Below, one piece after another: positions 6,620-14,312 of a stretch of 34,524 bases of DNA (positions are counted from its first letter, which is position 1; every line of letters starts with the position of its first letter). This DNA is from an uncultured bacterium (GTDB lineage Bacteria; Bacillota; Clostridia; Oscillospirales; Oscillospiraceae). The stretch lies in contig CAMTMC010000032.1 of assembly GCA_947073515.1 (NCBI GenBank), forward strand, positions 1-34,524, read 5' to 3'. A program made the translations under genes and the position numbers. The notes beneath the pieces are model-generated. The model was not told where the DNA came from. It made no database searches and saw only the letters and a program-made list of their open reading frames with translations.

Positions 6620-7978
6620 TTAGTGGGCGTGCATGGGGGCCACAAAGGTGCCCTCGCCGGTATAGGGCTCGATGGGGCTCATGGTCTCGCTGCCGCTCTC
6701 CATCCACTTTTGTACCTTGCCCACCTGGCTGTTGTGGTCGATGCCGTCGATCTCCTCGGCCATGTGCAGCCAGTCGGCGTAGGTCATGCCCAAAGGCTGG
6801 ATCTCATCAATACCGGCGTTGTCAATAAAGGTCTGAAAATCCTCAATGCCGCACTTGTCCAGCCAGCTCAGATCCAGGAAGCCTTCGGAGTCCGTGATCA
6901 GGGTACGCTCCTCCTCGGGCACGCCCAGGGCGTCATACCACTGTTCATAGTTGTTCATGTTCTCCTGGCTGATGGTCCAGCACAGGGTGCGGCCCTCGGC
7001 ATTGGTTTTCAGGTACATGGTGCGCAGGCCCACGGAGTCGGAGGTGCCGAAGGTGTTGGCGAACATCAGGCCGGCGCTGTAGGGGTGCTCGTACATATAC
7101 TTGATTCCCAGGCAGTGGGCCAGCACCAGGCGGGTGGTCAGCTCCGGATGCGCCTGGGCAAAGTCGGAGTTGATATAGTAGCCGCAGTGGATCCCCCAGC
7201 CGGTGGATTTGTCGGCCTTTACATCGGCGTGCCAGGCGGTGCCCACAATTTTTCCAAAGCCCTCCTCCTCCGCAATGGAGGCGTAGGGGTCACAGCAGGT
7301 GAAGATGTCCACCTGCCCGGCCCGCAGGGCCAGCATGGCGTCCTCATCCCCCATGGAGTTGCCCTGGTAGTAGGTGCCGATGTCAGAGGGGATGCCCACC
7401 TTGTCGCAGATTTCCAGCCAGAAGGTGCTGTAGTTGGAACCCTCGCCCATGTCGATGCGGGTGCCGACTACCTCGTCCAGGGATTCGATTTCGGGGGCCA
7501 CCACCATGTACATGGCCCCGCCCAAGTGGGAGCCGGCGGGCATCATGATCCGGGCGCCCTTGTTCACGTTTTGGATCAGGCCGCCAAAGCCGGCGTAGCC
7601 CACCTGCATATCGCCGGAGGCCATGGCGGTGGCCACCTGGCCGGTCTTGGTGATGTTGACGTTCAGGCCCAGGGCTTTATACAGACCGGTGTCCTGGCCA
7701 ATGATGGCGGCAACCATGTGGTCGCAGTTGTTGTAGCCCATCTCGATCACCAAGTCCTTGTCGGCCTCGGGGATCTCAGGCAGGGCGTCAATGTAGGGGG
7801 CAATGGCCTCCTCCGGGTCATAGTCCACCTTGCCGCCGGTCTGGACGGCGCTGCCGCTCCCGCCGCTGCCTGGGGCGCCGGGCTTTGAGGGGCCCTCAGA
7901 ACTGTCGTGACAGCCCGCCAGGGCGCTTACCGCCATCGCTCCGGCCAGGGCCAGAGCCAGCATTTTCTTCCAACTCAT
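6620..7978 (-). CDS. ABC substrate-binding lipoprotein (NMT1/SsuA-like)
   Basis: Extracytoplasmic solute-binding protein. The 452-residue product begins with a lipoprotein signal (MSWKKMLALALAGA, lipobox LAGC, lipid Cys at about 22), a Gly/Ser-rich linker, then an NMT1/nitrate-sulfonate type fold: TGQVATAMASGDMQVGYAGFGG, YYQGNSMGDEDAMLALRAGQVD. It has a Cys pair (TCCDPYAS), several further Cys and a C-terminal MHAH, all possible soft-metal ligands. The ATG at 7978 has GAGGAGAAGG immediately upstream. It follows the second ABC permease, so the operon appears to carry two binding proteins: this lipoprotein and the small SaoB. Ligand unknown. Confidence 0.85.
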   Translation of the reverse strand: MSWKKMLALALAGAMAVSALAGCHDSSEGPSKPGAPGSGGSGSAVQTGGKVDYDPEEAIAPYIDALPEIPEADKDLVIEMGYNNCDHMVAAIIGQDTGLYKALGLNVNITKTGQVATAMASGDMQVGYAGFGGLIQNVNKGARIMMPAGSHLGGAMYMVVAPEIESLDEVVGTRIDMGEGSNYSTFWLEICDKVGIPSDIGTYYQGNSMGDEDAMLALRAGQVDIFTCCDPYASIAEEEGFGKIVGTAWHADVKADKSTGWGIHCGYYINSDFAQAHPELTTRLVLAHCLGIKYMYEHPYSAGLMFANTFGTSDSVGLRTMYLKTNAEGRTLCWTISQENMNNYEQWYDALGVPEEERTLITDSEGFLDLSWLDKCGIEDFQTFIDNAGIDEIQPLGMTYADWLHMAEEIDGIDHNSQVGKVQKWMESGSETMSPIEPYTGEGTFVAPMHAH

Positions 7979-8076
7979 ATCCTTCTCCTCTTTCTATATG
8001 CCTCATCCTCTCACGGAGAGCACACAATATTTCACGCGGCTGCCGCCGTTCCCGCCCGCCAAAGCGGGCAGGCCCT

Positions 8077-8105
8077 GCTCCCGACCGGGAGCTGTCCATT
8101 ACGAC
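8077..8105. repeat. Hairpin repeat, copy 2 (after permease gene)
   Basis: GCTCCC-GACC-GGGAGC (8077-8092) followed by TGTCCATTACGAC. The same module with compensating base changes is at 9094-9122. It lies in the gap between a permease gene and the next gene, next to another stem (GCCCGC/GCGGGC, about 8054-8069). Confidence 0.6.
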
Positions 8106-8129
8106 CTTGACAAAACTGCCGTTTTGCCC

Positions 8130-8978
8130 TTACGCCCCACGCCTCCAGCGCAGCAGCATACCCTCCAGCACCAGCACAATCCGGTCCATAGAGAATCCCA
8201 CAATGCCGGCCATAAACATATAGGCCATGATGGCGGTGGTATCCAGCTGGACCTGCGCGTCGTGGATCATAAACCCAAAACCGGTGGAGGTCGCAATGAA
8301 CTCCGCTCAGACCACAGCGCCCCAGGCGCTGCCGATGGAGACCCGCAGCCCAGTGACCAGGCCGGCCATGCTGGAGGGGAACACCACGTCCGTGACGGTC
8401 CCCCAGCCGCTGGCCCCCATACTGCGCGCGGCGTTGTAGTAGTCGGGGCTGATCTCCTGCACGGCGCCCACGGTGGCCAGCAGGACGTTGAAGGTGGCCT
8501 GGAAGGCGATGATAAAGATGGTGGGGCCGTCTCCCAGCCCAAACCACACCACCGCCAGGGGCACCCAGCTCATGGTGGGGATCTGCCGCAGGGAGTTGAT
8601 GAAGGGGGCCAGGGTATACATCGCCAGCTTGGAAAAACCCATAGCCGCGCCAATGGGGAACCCGATGACCGCCCCCCAGAACACCCCCACGGTGACCCGC
8701 CGCATGGTGATCGCCAGACTGCGCCAGACATACATATCCCCCAGGGCGTAGCCCATTTTACCCAAAATGTCCTCGATCATGGGGAATTTGAAGGAGTCGT
8801 CCACCCAGTGGGCGGCCAAGTACCAGACGACAATGATGCACGTCAGGGAAATAGCCAGGTTGCCGTAATAGGCCAGCCAACTCCGGACTGCTTCGGCCCG
8901 GTGTCCCCGGCGCTTTCCCTGGGTACCGCCGGACTTGAAAAGGCCGTTTTTCTGTTGCGTCATATCTCCTTTGGTCAC
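8130..8978 (-). CDS. ABC transporter permease, selenoprotein (SsuC/TauC-like), second copy
   Basis: Inner-membrane permease of the SsuC/TauC type. The frame from GTG 8978 (ATG at 8963 is an alternative; both have cramped ribosome sites) runs through several membrane segments and the EAA-like region (ARSMGASGWGTVTDVVFPSSMAGL is split here as ARSMGASG and VFPSSMAGLVTGLR). It then meets UGA at 8307-8309 inside the conserved AW...V-X-AE motif. After the UGA, AEFIATSTGFGF, a final membrane segment and the family-typical ending LEGMLLRW follow to TAA at 8130, giving 282 residues with Sec at 224. Without readthrough the last 58 residues, present in all relatives, would be lost. The paralog at 9151 has UGA at the same codon and the same 18 bases after it. 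Sec is the best explanation. Confidence 0.85.
8274..8309 (-). promoter_or_regulatory. Candidate SECIS of the second permease (UGA at 8307-8309)
   Basis: A short stem, UCCA pairing with UGGG/UGG, encloses CCGGUUU, so GGU is in the loop 25 bases after the UGA. It is weaker than the saoL element. Confidence 0.5.
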
Positions 8979-9093
8979 TTCCTTTGACCCCGGAATGCCG
9001 GGGCCGATGTGGATCTTTCGGCGGCCGGAATGCCGCCCGCCGCCTTAGAGGCGGCCCTCACCCCTGCCCTTCACCGAAGGGGGGCGGAAGCCT

Positions 9094-9122
9094 GTTCCCA
9101 ACTGGGAACTGTCCATTACGAC
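9094..9122. repeat. Hairpin repeat, copy 1 (between the two permease genes)
   Basis: GTTCCC-AACT-GGGAAC (9094-9109) followed by TGTCCATTACGAC, identical in tail to 8093-8105. One stem pair differs by a two-sided change (T-A here, C-G there), as expected of a conserved structure. The rest of 8979-9150 is GC-rich spacer without a gene. Confidence 0.6.
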
Positions 9123-9150
9123 AGCGCGCGGGTTGTTTCCCGCGGCCCGC

Positions 9151-9981
9151 TTACCGCTTCCAGCGGAGCAGCACGGTCTCCAGGAGCAGGACGAGCCTGT
9201 CCTGGGCAAATCCAAAGAGGCCCACCAGGGCCATGTAGGCCACCACGGTGTCGGTCCACAGATGGGCCTGGGCATAGCTGAGGATATAGCCAAAACCGTC
9301 GCTGGTCGCAATGAACTCCGCTCACATCACGGTCATCCAGGCCCCTCCCAGGGCCATGCGGACGCCGGTGACCAGGCCGGAGCTGCATCCAGGCAGTACC
9401 ACGTCCAGCAGCACGTCCTTCTGGCCGGCCCCCATGCTGCGTACAGCGTTGTAGTAGTCGGGGCTGATGTCCTGGACGGCGGCCACCACGTTGAGGATGA
9501 CCACAAAGACGGTGCTGAAGGTGATGATGAAGATGGTGGGGCCGTCCCCCAGGCCGAACCAGATGATGGCCATGGGTACCCACGCGGTGATGGGGATCTG
9601 CCGGACGGCGTTGATGTAGGGGGCCAGGGTGCGCATGATGAAGGGGGAGAAGCCCATGGCCATCCCCACCGGGAAGCCGATGAGCACCGCCAGCCCCACC
9701 CCTTTCAGCACCCGGACCAGGGTGATCAAAAAGTGGCGCCAGAAGTAGTCCACATCCACAAGGGCCTCCCCGAACCGGGCCAGCACGTCCTCAATATAGG
9801 GGAAGGTGAGGACGTAATTGACCTTGTGGGCGGCAAAGTACCAGACGATCAGGATGACGGCCAGACAGCCCCCAAAGGCCAGGTAGTAGGTCGTTGAGCC
9901 GAACATCCGCCTGAAATTCCGCCGGTCCCCGATGCGCACGGATGTTGTCATCCGCCGGATGTCTCTTTCGCCTTGATCCAT
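9151..9981 (-). CDS. saoP: ABC transporter permease, selenoprotein (SsuC/TauC-like), first copy
   Basis: Membrane permease working with the ATPase at 10381. From ATG 9981 (a start 11 codons later is possible) it has the membrane segments, the INAVRQIPITAW stretch and VRSMGAGQKDVLLDVVLPG-type coupling loop in shorter form, then GGAWMTVM followed by UGA at 9322-9324. Beyond the UGA, AEFIATSDGFGYIL, a further membrane segment and LETVLLRWKR follow to TAA at 9151. The whole is 276 residues with Sec at 220, normal length for the family. UGA occupies the residue just before the invariant AE of SsuC-like permeases. The paralog has UGA at the same site, so a chance nonsense mutation is very unlikely. 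The name saoP is from memory. Confidence 0.87.
9288..9324 (-). promoter_or_regulatory. Candidate SECIS of the first permease (UGA at 9322-9324)
   Basis: After the UGA, AGC pairs with GCU (or CCA with UGG) around a loop containing ACGGUUUU. GGU lies 25 bases after the UGA, exactly as in the paralog. The stem is short. Confidence 0.5.
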
Positions 9982-10025
9982 AGCTTGTATTCATCGCCTC
10001 ACTTTCTCGCTAGGCAGAGTATCGC

Positions 10026-10358
10026 TTACAGGGTGATGACCTGGTCGATGTTGGCCCCGGCCAGGGCGGTATATACATTGGGGAAGCAGCCGATACCGGC
10101 GGGGGCGATCAGCTTGTCGTCGATCTCCCGCTGGATGCAGCAGCGGTCACAGCACATCAGCAGCATCCCGGTCTTTTCAGAGAGAGCGGCCAGGCGCTTG
10201 GCGATGTCGTTGCCCTCCACCAGCATATAGCAGTTGTCAAAGAAGAACATCATGCCGGCTACCTCGGCCACATGGGTGCCCTTCTCCAGCTGGGGGATGA
10301 TCATGTTCTCCAGGATCTCCCGGGCGTGCTCGGACTCAAACAGGTAAGCGACTTTCAT
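10026..10358 (-). CDS. saoD: DsrE-related Cys-rich protein
   Basis: Small cytoplasmic protein of 110 residues, with the DsrE-like pattern MKVAYLFESEHAREILENM at the start and a central MLLMCCDRCC motif (Cys69, 70, 73, 74). DsrE/TusD-like proteins carry sulfur or reduce bound thiols; here the double Cys pair suits soft-metal or selenide binding (inference). The ATG at 10358 has GGGAGGAAAT upstream, better than the longer frame from 10397. It lies between the ATPase and the first permease, as I remember for DsrE-related SaoD. Confidence 0.8.
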   Translation of the reverse strand: MKVAYLFESEHAREILENMIIPQLEKGTHVAEVAGMMFFFDNCYMLVEGNDIAKRLAALSEKTGMLLMCCDRCCIQREIDDKLIAPAGIGCFPNVYTALAGANIDQVITL

Positions 10359-10380
10359 AAAAATTTCCTCCCAAATAAAT

Positions 10381-11316
10381 TTATTTCTTCTCACCACAGC
10401 GCCACTGGGTTGAGCGCAGGTAGTTCTCGTTCTTTCTCTTGGGGGCGGAGGTCTCTTTCTCCTCCCCTAAAATGTCCCGGCCCTCGTAAAGGCCGGCGCC
10501 GGTCTCCACATTTTGGATGAACTTCATCAGGTCCTTGTCCTCATCATTAAAGACCTCGCCATTGAGGGCCCGTTTCAGCACCTCAGTGAGCTGATCCATA
10601 TAGGCGTGGTACCTGGGATCGGCACGGTCCCGGGGCCGGGGCAGGTCGATGGCCACGTCGGCCATGATCCGGCCGTAGTCCCGGGACATGACCACCACCC
10701 GGTCGCTGAAATAGATGGCCTCGTCCACGTCGTGGGTGACCATCATGGTGGTGACCTTCCTCTGCTGGAGCATGGCCTCCATCTGGATCTGGAGGAGCTT
10801 GCGCATCTGGAAGTCCACGGCGCCCAAGGGCTCGTCCATAAGCAGGATCTGGGGGTCGCAGGCCAGGCCCCGGAGGATTGCCACCCGCTGCTTCATGCCG
10901 CCGGACAGCTCGTAGATGTAGCTGTTGGCGCTGTCCTCCATCTGGGCGATGGACAGCAGCTCCTGGAGGCGGCGCTCCCGCTCGGCCTTGGGGATGCCCC
11001 GCTTTTTCATGGGGTACATGATGTTGTCCTTCACCTTCAGCCAGGGCAGCAGGGCGTAGTTCTGGAACACGAAAGCCCGGTCAGGGCCGGGCTTGGTCAC
11101 CGGCTGGCCGTTGACCAGCACCTGTCCGGAGTCCGCCTTCTGGAACCCGGCGATGATGGTCAGCGTGGTGGTCTTGCCGCAGCCGGAGGGCCCCACCAGG
11201 CTGACAAACTCCCCCTCGTTGACCTCAAAAGAGATGTCTTGTAGGACCAGCTTGCGCTCCTTTTTCCCGCCCTTGCCTGCAAAGGATTTTGTGATACCTT
11301 GCACAGAGATCGACAT
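10381..11316 (-). CDS. saoA: ABC transporter ATP-binding protein (SsuB/TauB-like)
   Basis: Cytoplasmic ATPase energising the permeases. The 311-residue protein has Walker A GPSGCGKTT, Q-loop FVFQNYALLPW, signature LSGGMKQR, Walker B ILLMDEPLGAVD and H-loop MMVTHDVDEA. It is about 50 residues longer than the typical SsuB; the Lys/Glu-rich C-terminal extension (from about residue 255) is of unknown use. Start ATG 11316 with GAGGAAC upstream, 34 bases after the saoB stop. It is the only ATPase in the operon, so both permeases probably share it. Confidence 0.92.
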   Translation of the reverse strand: MSISVQGITKSFAGKGGKKERKLVLQDISFEVNEGEFVSLVGPSGCGKTTTLTIIAGFQKADSGQVLVNGQPVTKPGPDRAFVFQNYALLPWLKVKDNIMYPMKKRGIPKAERERRLQELLSIAQMEDSANSYIYELSGGMKQRVAILRGLACDPQILLMDEPLGAVDFQMRKLLQIQMEAMLQQRKVTTMMVTHDVDEAIYFSDRVVVMSRDYGRIMADVAIDLPRPRDRADPRYHAYMDQLTEVLKRALNGEVFNDEDKDLMKFIQNVETGAGLYEGRDILGEEKETSAPKRKNENYLRSTQWRCGEKK

Positions 11317-11350
11317 ATCAGATCTGTTCCTCGTTTCTCAGTTTGTTCAC

Positions 11351-12154
11351 CTATTCCGGCAGGTAAAGGAATTTCAGCCGGACGTCCTCCCAGAACTGGT
11401 CGCTCATGCCATACAGCTCCTGGATGGTCTCCCTGTCGTTGAGGGCCTCGGCTGTCTCATTGTAATACCGGAGAAAGGTCTGGAACTGGTCGGTGCCGGT
11501 GATATCGTCCCGCACTACCAGGCAGTAGGACACATAGTCCTGGTCGCAGACCCTGGTGTAGTTGTACTGGGGAAGCTGGAAGGCCCGGGCGATGTCCATC
11601 ACCGCCCCGTCCACCTGCTTGTCCTCAAAGGCGTAGAGGATCGAGGTGGCGGACACCTCCCGGGGCTCCCCCGCCTGGGGGTACCCCTCCCGCACCAGCC
11701 GGGCCAGATGCTCCCGCTTCATGGGGATGGCTATGGTCTGGATCTCCGAGGGCTCCTTCCAGTAGCCCAGCACCTCGCCGTTCATCACCACCGGGCCGTA
11801 AATGGAGAACCCCTCGTTCTGGTTGACGATGGCGGTAGAGATGTGGGTGCAGTAGAAGCCCATATCCGTGTCCTGGGCCAACAGGGACCACTGCCCGGCG
11901 TTGGAACAGCAGTCAATGAACAGGTAGGAGTCCAGATCCTGAGCGCCGTTATGGATCAGGCCGCCGTGGCCATCGGCCTCATAGCGGGCCAGGATCCGCT
12001 CAGTGAGCCGGCCGGTAATGTCGTCCCCCACGCCGATGACCAGCTTGGGTTCCTCCTCTCCCTGGGAGGTGAGCCAGGGCACCCCGAAGGACAGGGCCAG
12101 CCCCAGAACCAGGGCGGCGGCCCAAAAAATTGCCCCTCGTTTGATTGCGTCCAC
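11351..12154 (-). CDS. saoB: Membrane-anchored ABC substrate-binding protein with DCC motif
   Basis: A 267-residue extracytoplasmic protein anchored by an N-terminal membrane segment (about residues 8-28). The fold reads like an NMT1/phosphonate-type binding protein: KLVIGVGDDITGRLTERIL, then LFIDCCSNAGQW with vicinal Cys82-Cys83, and ATSILYAFEDKQVDGAVMD. The family I remember as 'substrate-binding (seleno)protein SaoB' often has Sec in this pair; here both are Cys. The GTG start at 12154 has GAGGAGG six bases upstream, overlapping the saoC stop region. The vicinal pair suggests binding of a soft metal or organometal. Confidence 0.8.
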   Translation of the reverse strand: MDAIKRGAIFWAAALVLGLALSFGVPWLTSQGEEEPKLVIGVGDDITGRLTERILARYEADGHGGLIHNGAQDLDSYLFIDCCSNAGQWSLLAQDTDMGFYCTHISTAIVNQNEGFSIYGPVVMNGEVLGYWKEPSEIQTIAIPMKREHLARLVREGYPQAGEPREVSATSILYAFEDKQVDGAVMDIARAFQLPQYNYTRVCDQDYVSYCLVVRDDITGTDQFQTFLRYYNETAEALNDRETIQELYGMSDQFWEDVRLKFLYLPE

Positions 12155-12165
12155 AGATTTCCTCC

Positions 12166-12705
12166 TCAGCAGCAGTCCTCCATGCCCTCGCCGAACAGGT
12201 TGATCAGCGCGCCATCAATCATGCGGTAGATGGCATAGCCGATCTCCCCGTCCTTCTCCCCGGTGAGCACAAATTCCAGCGGCGGCTCCTTGTCCATCTC
12301 GAAAAAACGGATGGTCTGGTTCTCAATAGGGGCGGGGGTGGGCTCGGTGATGGTGTAGATGCCATCGCCTTGGTTAATTAGGGCTACCATCCAGTTCTTC
12401 CGGCCCTCCTCCGGGTTGTGGTAAATCACCACCAGGTCGGCCTGGCCGTCGTCGGTCAGGTCATCCTCACAGGCCAATATAATCTCCCGGCCGGGGACTT
12501 GCTCCTCATAGTACAGCAGGCCTGGGTGATCTTCGGGCACCGGCTCGGCGTAGATAATACCGTTGCTGCCCTTGGCCTCCTCCGCCTCCAGGGCCAAGAG
12601 GTGTTCCCGCAGGAAAAATGCCCCCACGACCCCCGCCGCCGCCAGGGCCAGGATGAGCCACAGGGGCATGGAATGCTTTCCCGGAATTTTATTTCCTTCC
12701 CTCAT
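12166..12705 (-). CDS. saoC: Membrane-anchored protein ending in Cys-Cys
   Basis: 179 residues: a short cytoplasmic start, one membrane segment (about 13-32), then an acidic extracytoplasmic domain with FG-GAP-like DDLTDDGQADLVVIYHN, ending GEGMEDCC at the very C-terminus. I recall a family named 'Cys-Cys-COOH (seleno)protein SaoC', and this member keeps both residues as Cys. A free C-terminal vicinal dithiol can chelate mercury- or arsenic-like ions (established chemistry; role here inferred). Start ATG 12705 has GGGAGGA upstream. The UGA stop is followed directly by the saoB ribosome site and is a genuine stop. Confidence 0.8.
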   Translation of the reverse strand: MREGNKIPGKHSMPLWLILALAAAGVVGAFFLREHLLALEAEEAKGSNGIIYAEPVPEDHPGLLYYEEQVPGREIILACEDDLTDDGQADLVVIYHNPEEGRKNWMVALINQGDGIYTITEPTPAPIENQTIRFFEMDKEPPLEFVLTGEKDGEIGYAIYRMIDGALINLFGEGMEDCC

Positions 12706-12718
12706 GGCGGTCCTCCCA

Positions 12719-13822
12719 TCAGGCGGGGCTGGCTCCCTGGCGTGCCCGGCGGATCCGGCCGCGCAGGGCAGACAGCCCGGCGTACAGGGCGTAACACACC
12801 AGCACAGCGGTACAGGCGTACTGCAGCCATTCCGGGCCAGTGTGGATCAGGGCATTGGCCATAGAGATGGAGCTGGTGGCGGCGTCGAAGTCCAGCACCG
12901 GGACGAAGTTTGGGAAAATCTGGTTTGTGATGTAGCCCACAAAGTTAGAGATCACCACCACCAGACCGAAGTACATCAGCATGGCCCGCTTCCCGATGGT
13001 GCGGTGGATCGTGATCAACTCCGAGATATTGGTGGCGGCCCCCGCCATCAGAAAGGTAATCGCCACGCCGGGGGCGGCGCCGCTGGCCACAATGGCGGCG
13101 ATAAAGGGGATGTGCCCCACCGCGCACACATACATCACGGCGGCGATCACGGTGATCCCCAGAAGGGACACAAAGCCCGGATTGCCCAAATACCGCTGGA
13201 TGGCGGTCTGGGGCACAAGGCTGAAAATCAGGGCGGCGGTGAGCATCCCCAGCACGGTGTACTTGCCGATCATCAGGGCCAGCTCACTGAAGGACCAGCG
13301 CAGGCCATCCACGATCCGCTGGAAAAAGGTAGGTTTCTCCATCTGGAGGACAATCCGCCGGGGGGCATCCTCCTCCCGTTTCAGGTAGAGTTCCTCACCG
13401 GCAAAACGGTTGGACACCAGGCCGATAATCATAGGGGCCACAAAACCGGTAATCACATAGACAGCGGTGATTTTAGGGCCCAGCAGGCCGTAGCTGAGGA
13501 TGATGGCGATGGGGTTGATCATGGGGGACGAGGTCATAAAGGCCAGGGTGGGCCCCAGGTACGCCCCGGAGTGGTACAGCCCGATCCCCAGGGGGATGCT
13601 CCCGCAGCTGCAAATCGGGATCAGCATCCCAGTGAGGGTGGCCCACAGCACGCCCCGGACCCGGGTAGTGCCCAGGCTGCTGCGGTGCAGGGCCTCGGGG
13701 GTCAGGAACTCGTGGAGGCAGCCGGCCACAATGAGGCTCAGGATCATCCAGCCGGACGCCCCGTTGAGCATATTGACCGCCGACTTGACCACCGTCCACA
13801 AAAAGTCGAAAAACGCGCTCAT
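12719..13822 (-). CDS. saoE: ArsP/DUF318-family efflux permease
   Basis: Polytopic membrane protein of 367 residues in the PF03773 (ArsP_1) family, whose members export trivalent organoarsenicals or metals. It has the diagnostic IPICSCG motif (Cys71 and Cys73), the SSPMINP motif in the next membrane segments, and a second-half YVCAVGHIPF segment with another Cys. The ATG overlaps the stop of saoT by four bases (ATGA), so the two are translationally coupled. In the operon it is the natural exporter of the released metal or organometal (inference). Confidence 0.88.
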   Translation of the reverse strand: MSAFFDFLWTVVKSAVNMLNGASGWMILSLIVAGCLHEFLTPEALHRSSLGTTRVRGVLWATLTGMLIPICSCGSIPLGIGLYHSGAYLGPTLAFMTSSPMINPIAIILSYGLLGPKITAVYVITGFVAPMIIGLVSNRFAGEELYLKREEDAPRRIVLQMEKPTFFQRIVDGLRWSFSELALMIGKYTVLGMLTAALIFSLVPQTAIQRYLGNPGFVSLLGITVIAAVMYVCAVGHIPFIAAIVASGAAPGVAITFLMAGAATNISELITIHRTIGKRAMLMYFGLVVVISNFVGYITNQIFPNFVPVLDFDAATSSISMANALIHTGPEWLQYACTAVLVCYALYAGLSALRGRIRRARQGASPA

Positions 13823-14076
13823 GCTTTTTTCAGCGCCTCCTCAAAGGCATTTCGCACCGCGCTCTTGCTTAGCTTGGTGACTGCCTTGCTCTCGTTGATG
13901 ACCAGCATACTGGAGGAAACCGCGCCGTATTTGGCCACGTATCCGGTGTCCACACCGGAGCGGTAGACGACCACTTCCAGCTGGCCGTCATACTCTTTCG
14001 CCAGGGATCGAACCAATCCCTCGTAGACCTCACATCACCCGCAGGCGCTGATGTATTCGATGCAGGGGGGCTTCAT
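13819..14076 (-). CDS. saoT: Thioredoxin-like selenoprotein with CGUC active site
   Basis: First gene of the operon. From ATG 14076, preceded by GGAGGAGGGAG, the frame reads MKPPCIEYISACG, then UGA at 14035-14037, then CEVYEGLVRSL to a stop at 13819: 85 residues with Sec at position 14. The active site is thus Cys-Gly-Sec-Cys, in the place of the CXXC of glutaredoxin/thioredoxin-like redox proteins; the remainder keeps the strand-helix pattern (LEVVVYRS, SSSMLVI). A reading that starts after the UGA would lack the whole active site and ribosome site. A SECIS-like hairpin follows the UGA. It likely reduces or passes on the bound metal at a partner protein. Confidence 0.9.
14004..14037 (-). promoter_or_regulatory. 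SECIS element of saoT (UGA at 14035-14037)
   Basis: GGGAU and AUCCC pair perfectly around the 7-base loop UGGUUCG, placing GGU 21-23 bases after the UGA, the normal bacterial spacing. Confidence 0.75.
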
Positions 14077-14163
14077 CCCTCTCCCTCCTCCGCTTTTTCA
14101 TTGTGATATGCCATGTCCCCTTGGGCGCCAGTACACGCGCAGGGGCACAATATATCGCACAAA

Positions 14164-14192
14164 AGAATATCACGAACATTTCCCCGTGTAAA
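14164..14192 (-). promoter_or_regulatory. Promoter of the selenoprotein operon
   Basis: TTTACA (14187-14192), 17 bases, TATTCT (14164-14169) on the minus strand, about 90 bases upstream of saoT. No regulator gene or clear operator dyad is next to it. Confidence 0.6.
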
Positions 14193-14287
14193 GGTTGTTA
14201 TTTATCATATTTTTCCCCGCTTTTAACACATATCTTGAAATCAAATAAGTCCATTCTGCACAGCGCCGATAGAATTTTTCAATAAAT

Positions 14288-14312
14288 AAACCGCCTGTCA
14301 AACAGGCGGTTT
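14288..14312 (-). terminator. Terminator-like hairpin
   Basis: AAACCGCCTG and CAGGCGGTTT pair perfectly around a 5-base loop, followed on the minus strand by ATTTATTG. It lies downstream of the candidate RNA and insulates the operon promoter. Confidence 0.7.

Noticed and set aside
12160-12170. Sec at the UGA that ends saoC after Cys-Cys.
   Set aside because: The bases after it are the ribosome site and start of saoB, and a Cys-Cys C-terminus is the expected end.
3760-14037. Reading the four UGA codons as nonsense mutations (four pseudogenes in one operon).
   Set aside because: Two paralogs have UGA at the same codon, all four are UGA only, frames beyond are conserved without indels, and SECIS-like hairpins follow.
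14103-14285. 60-codon plus-strand frame upstream of the operon.
   Set aside because: It covers the operon promoter on the other strand, has no ribosome site and has unnatural composition.
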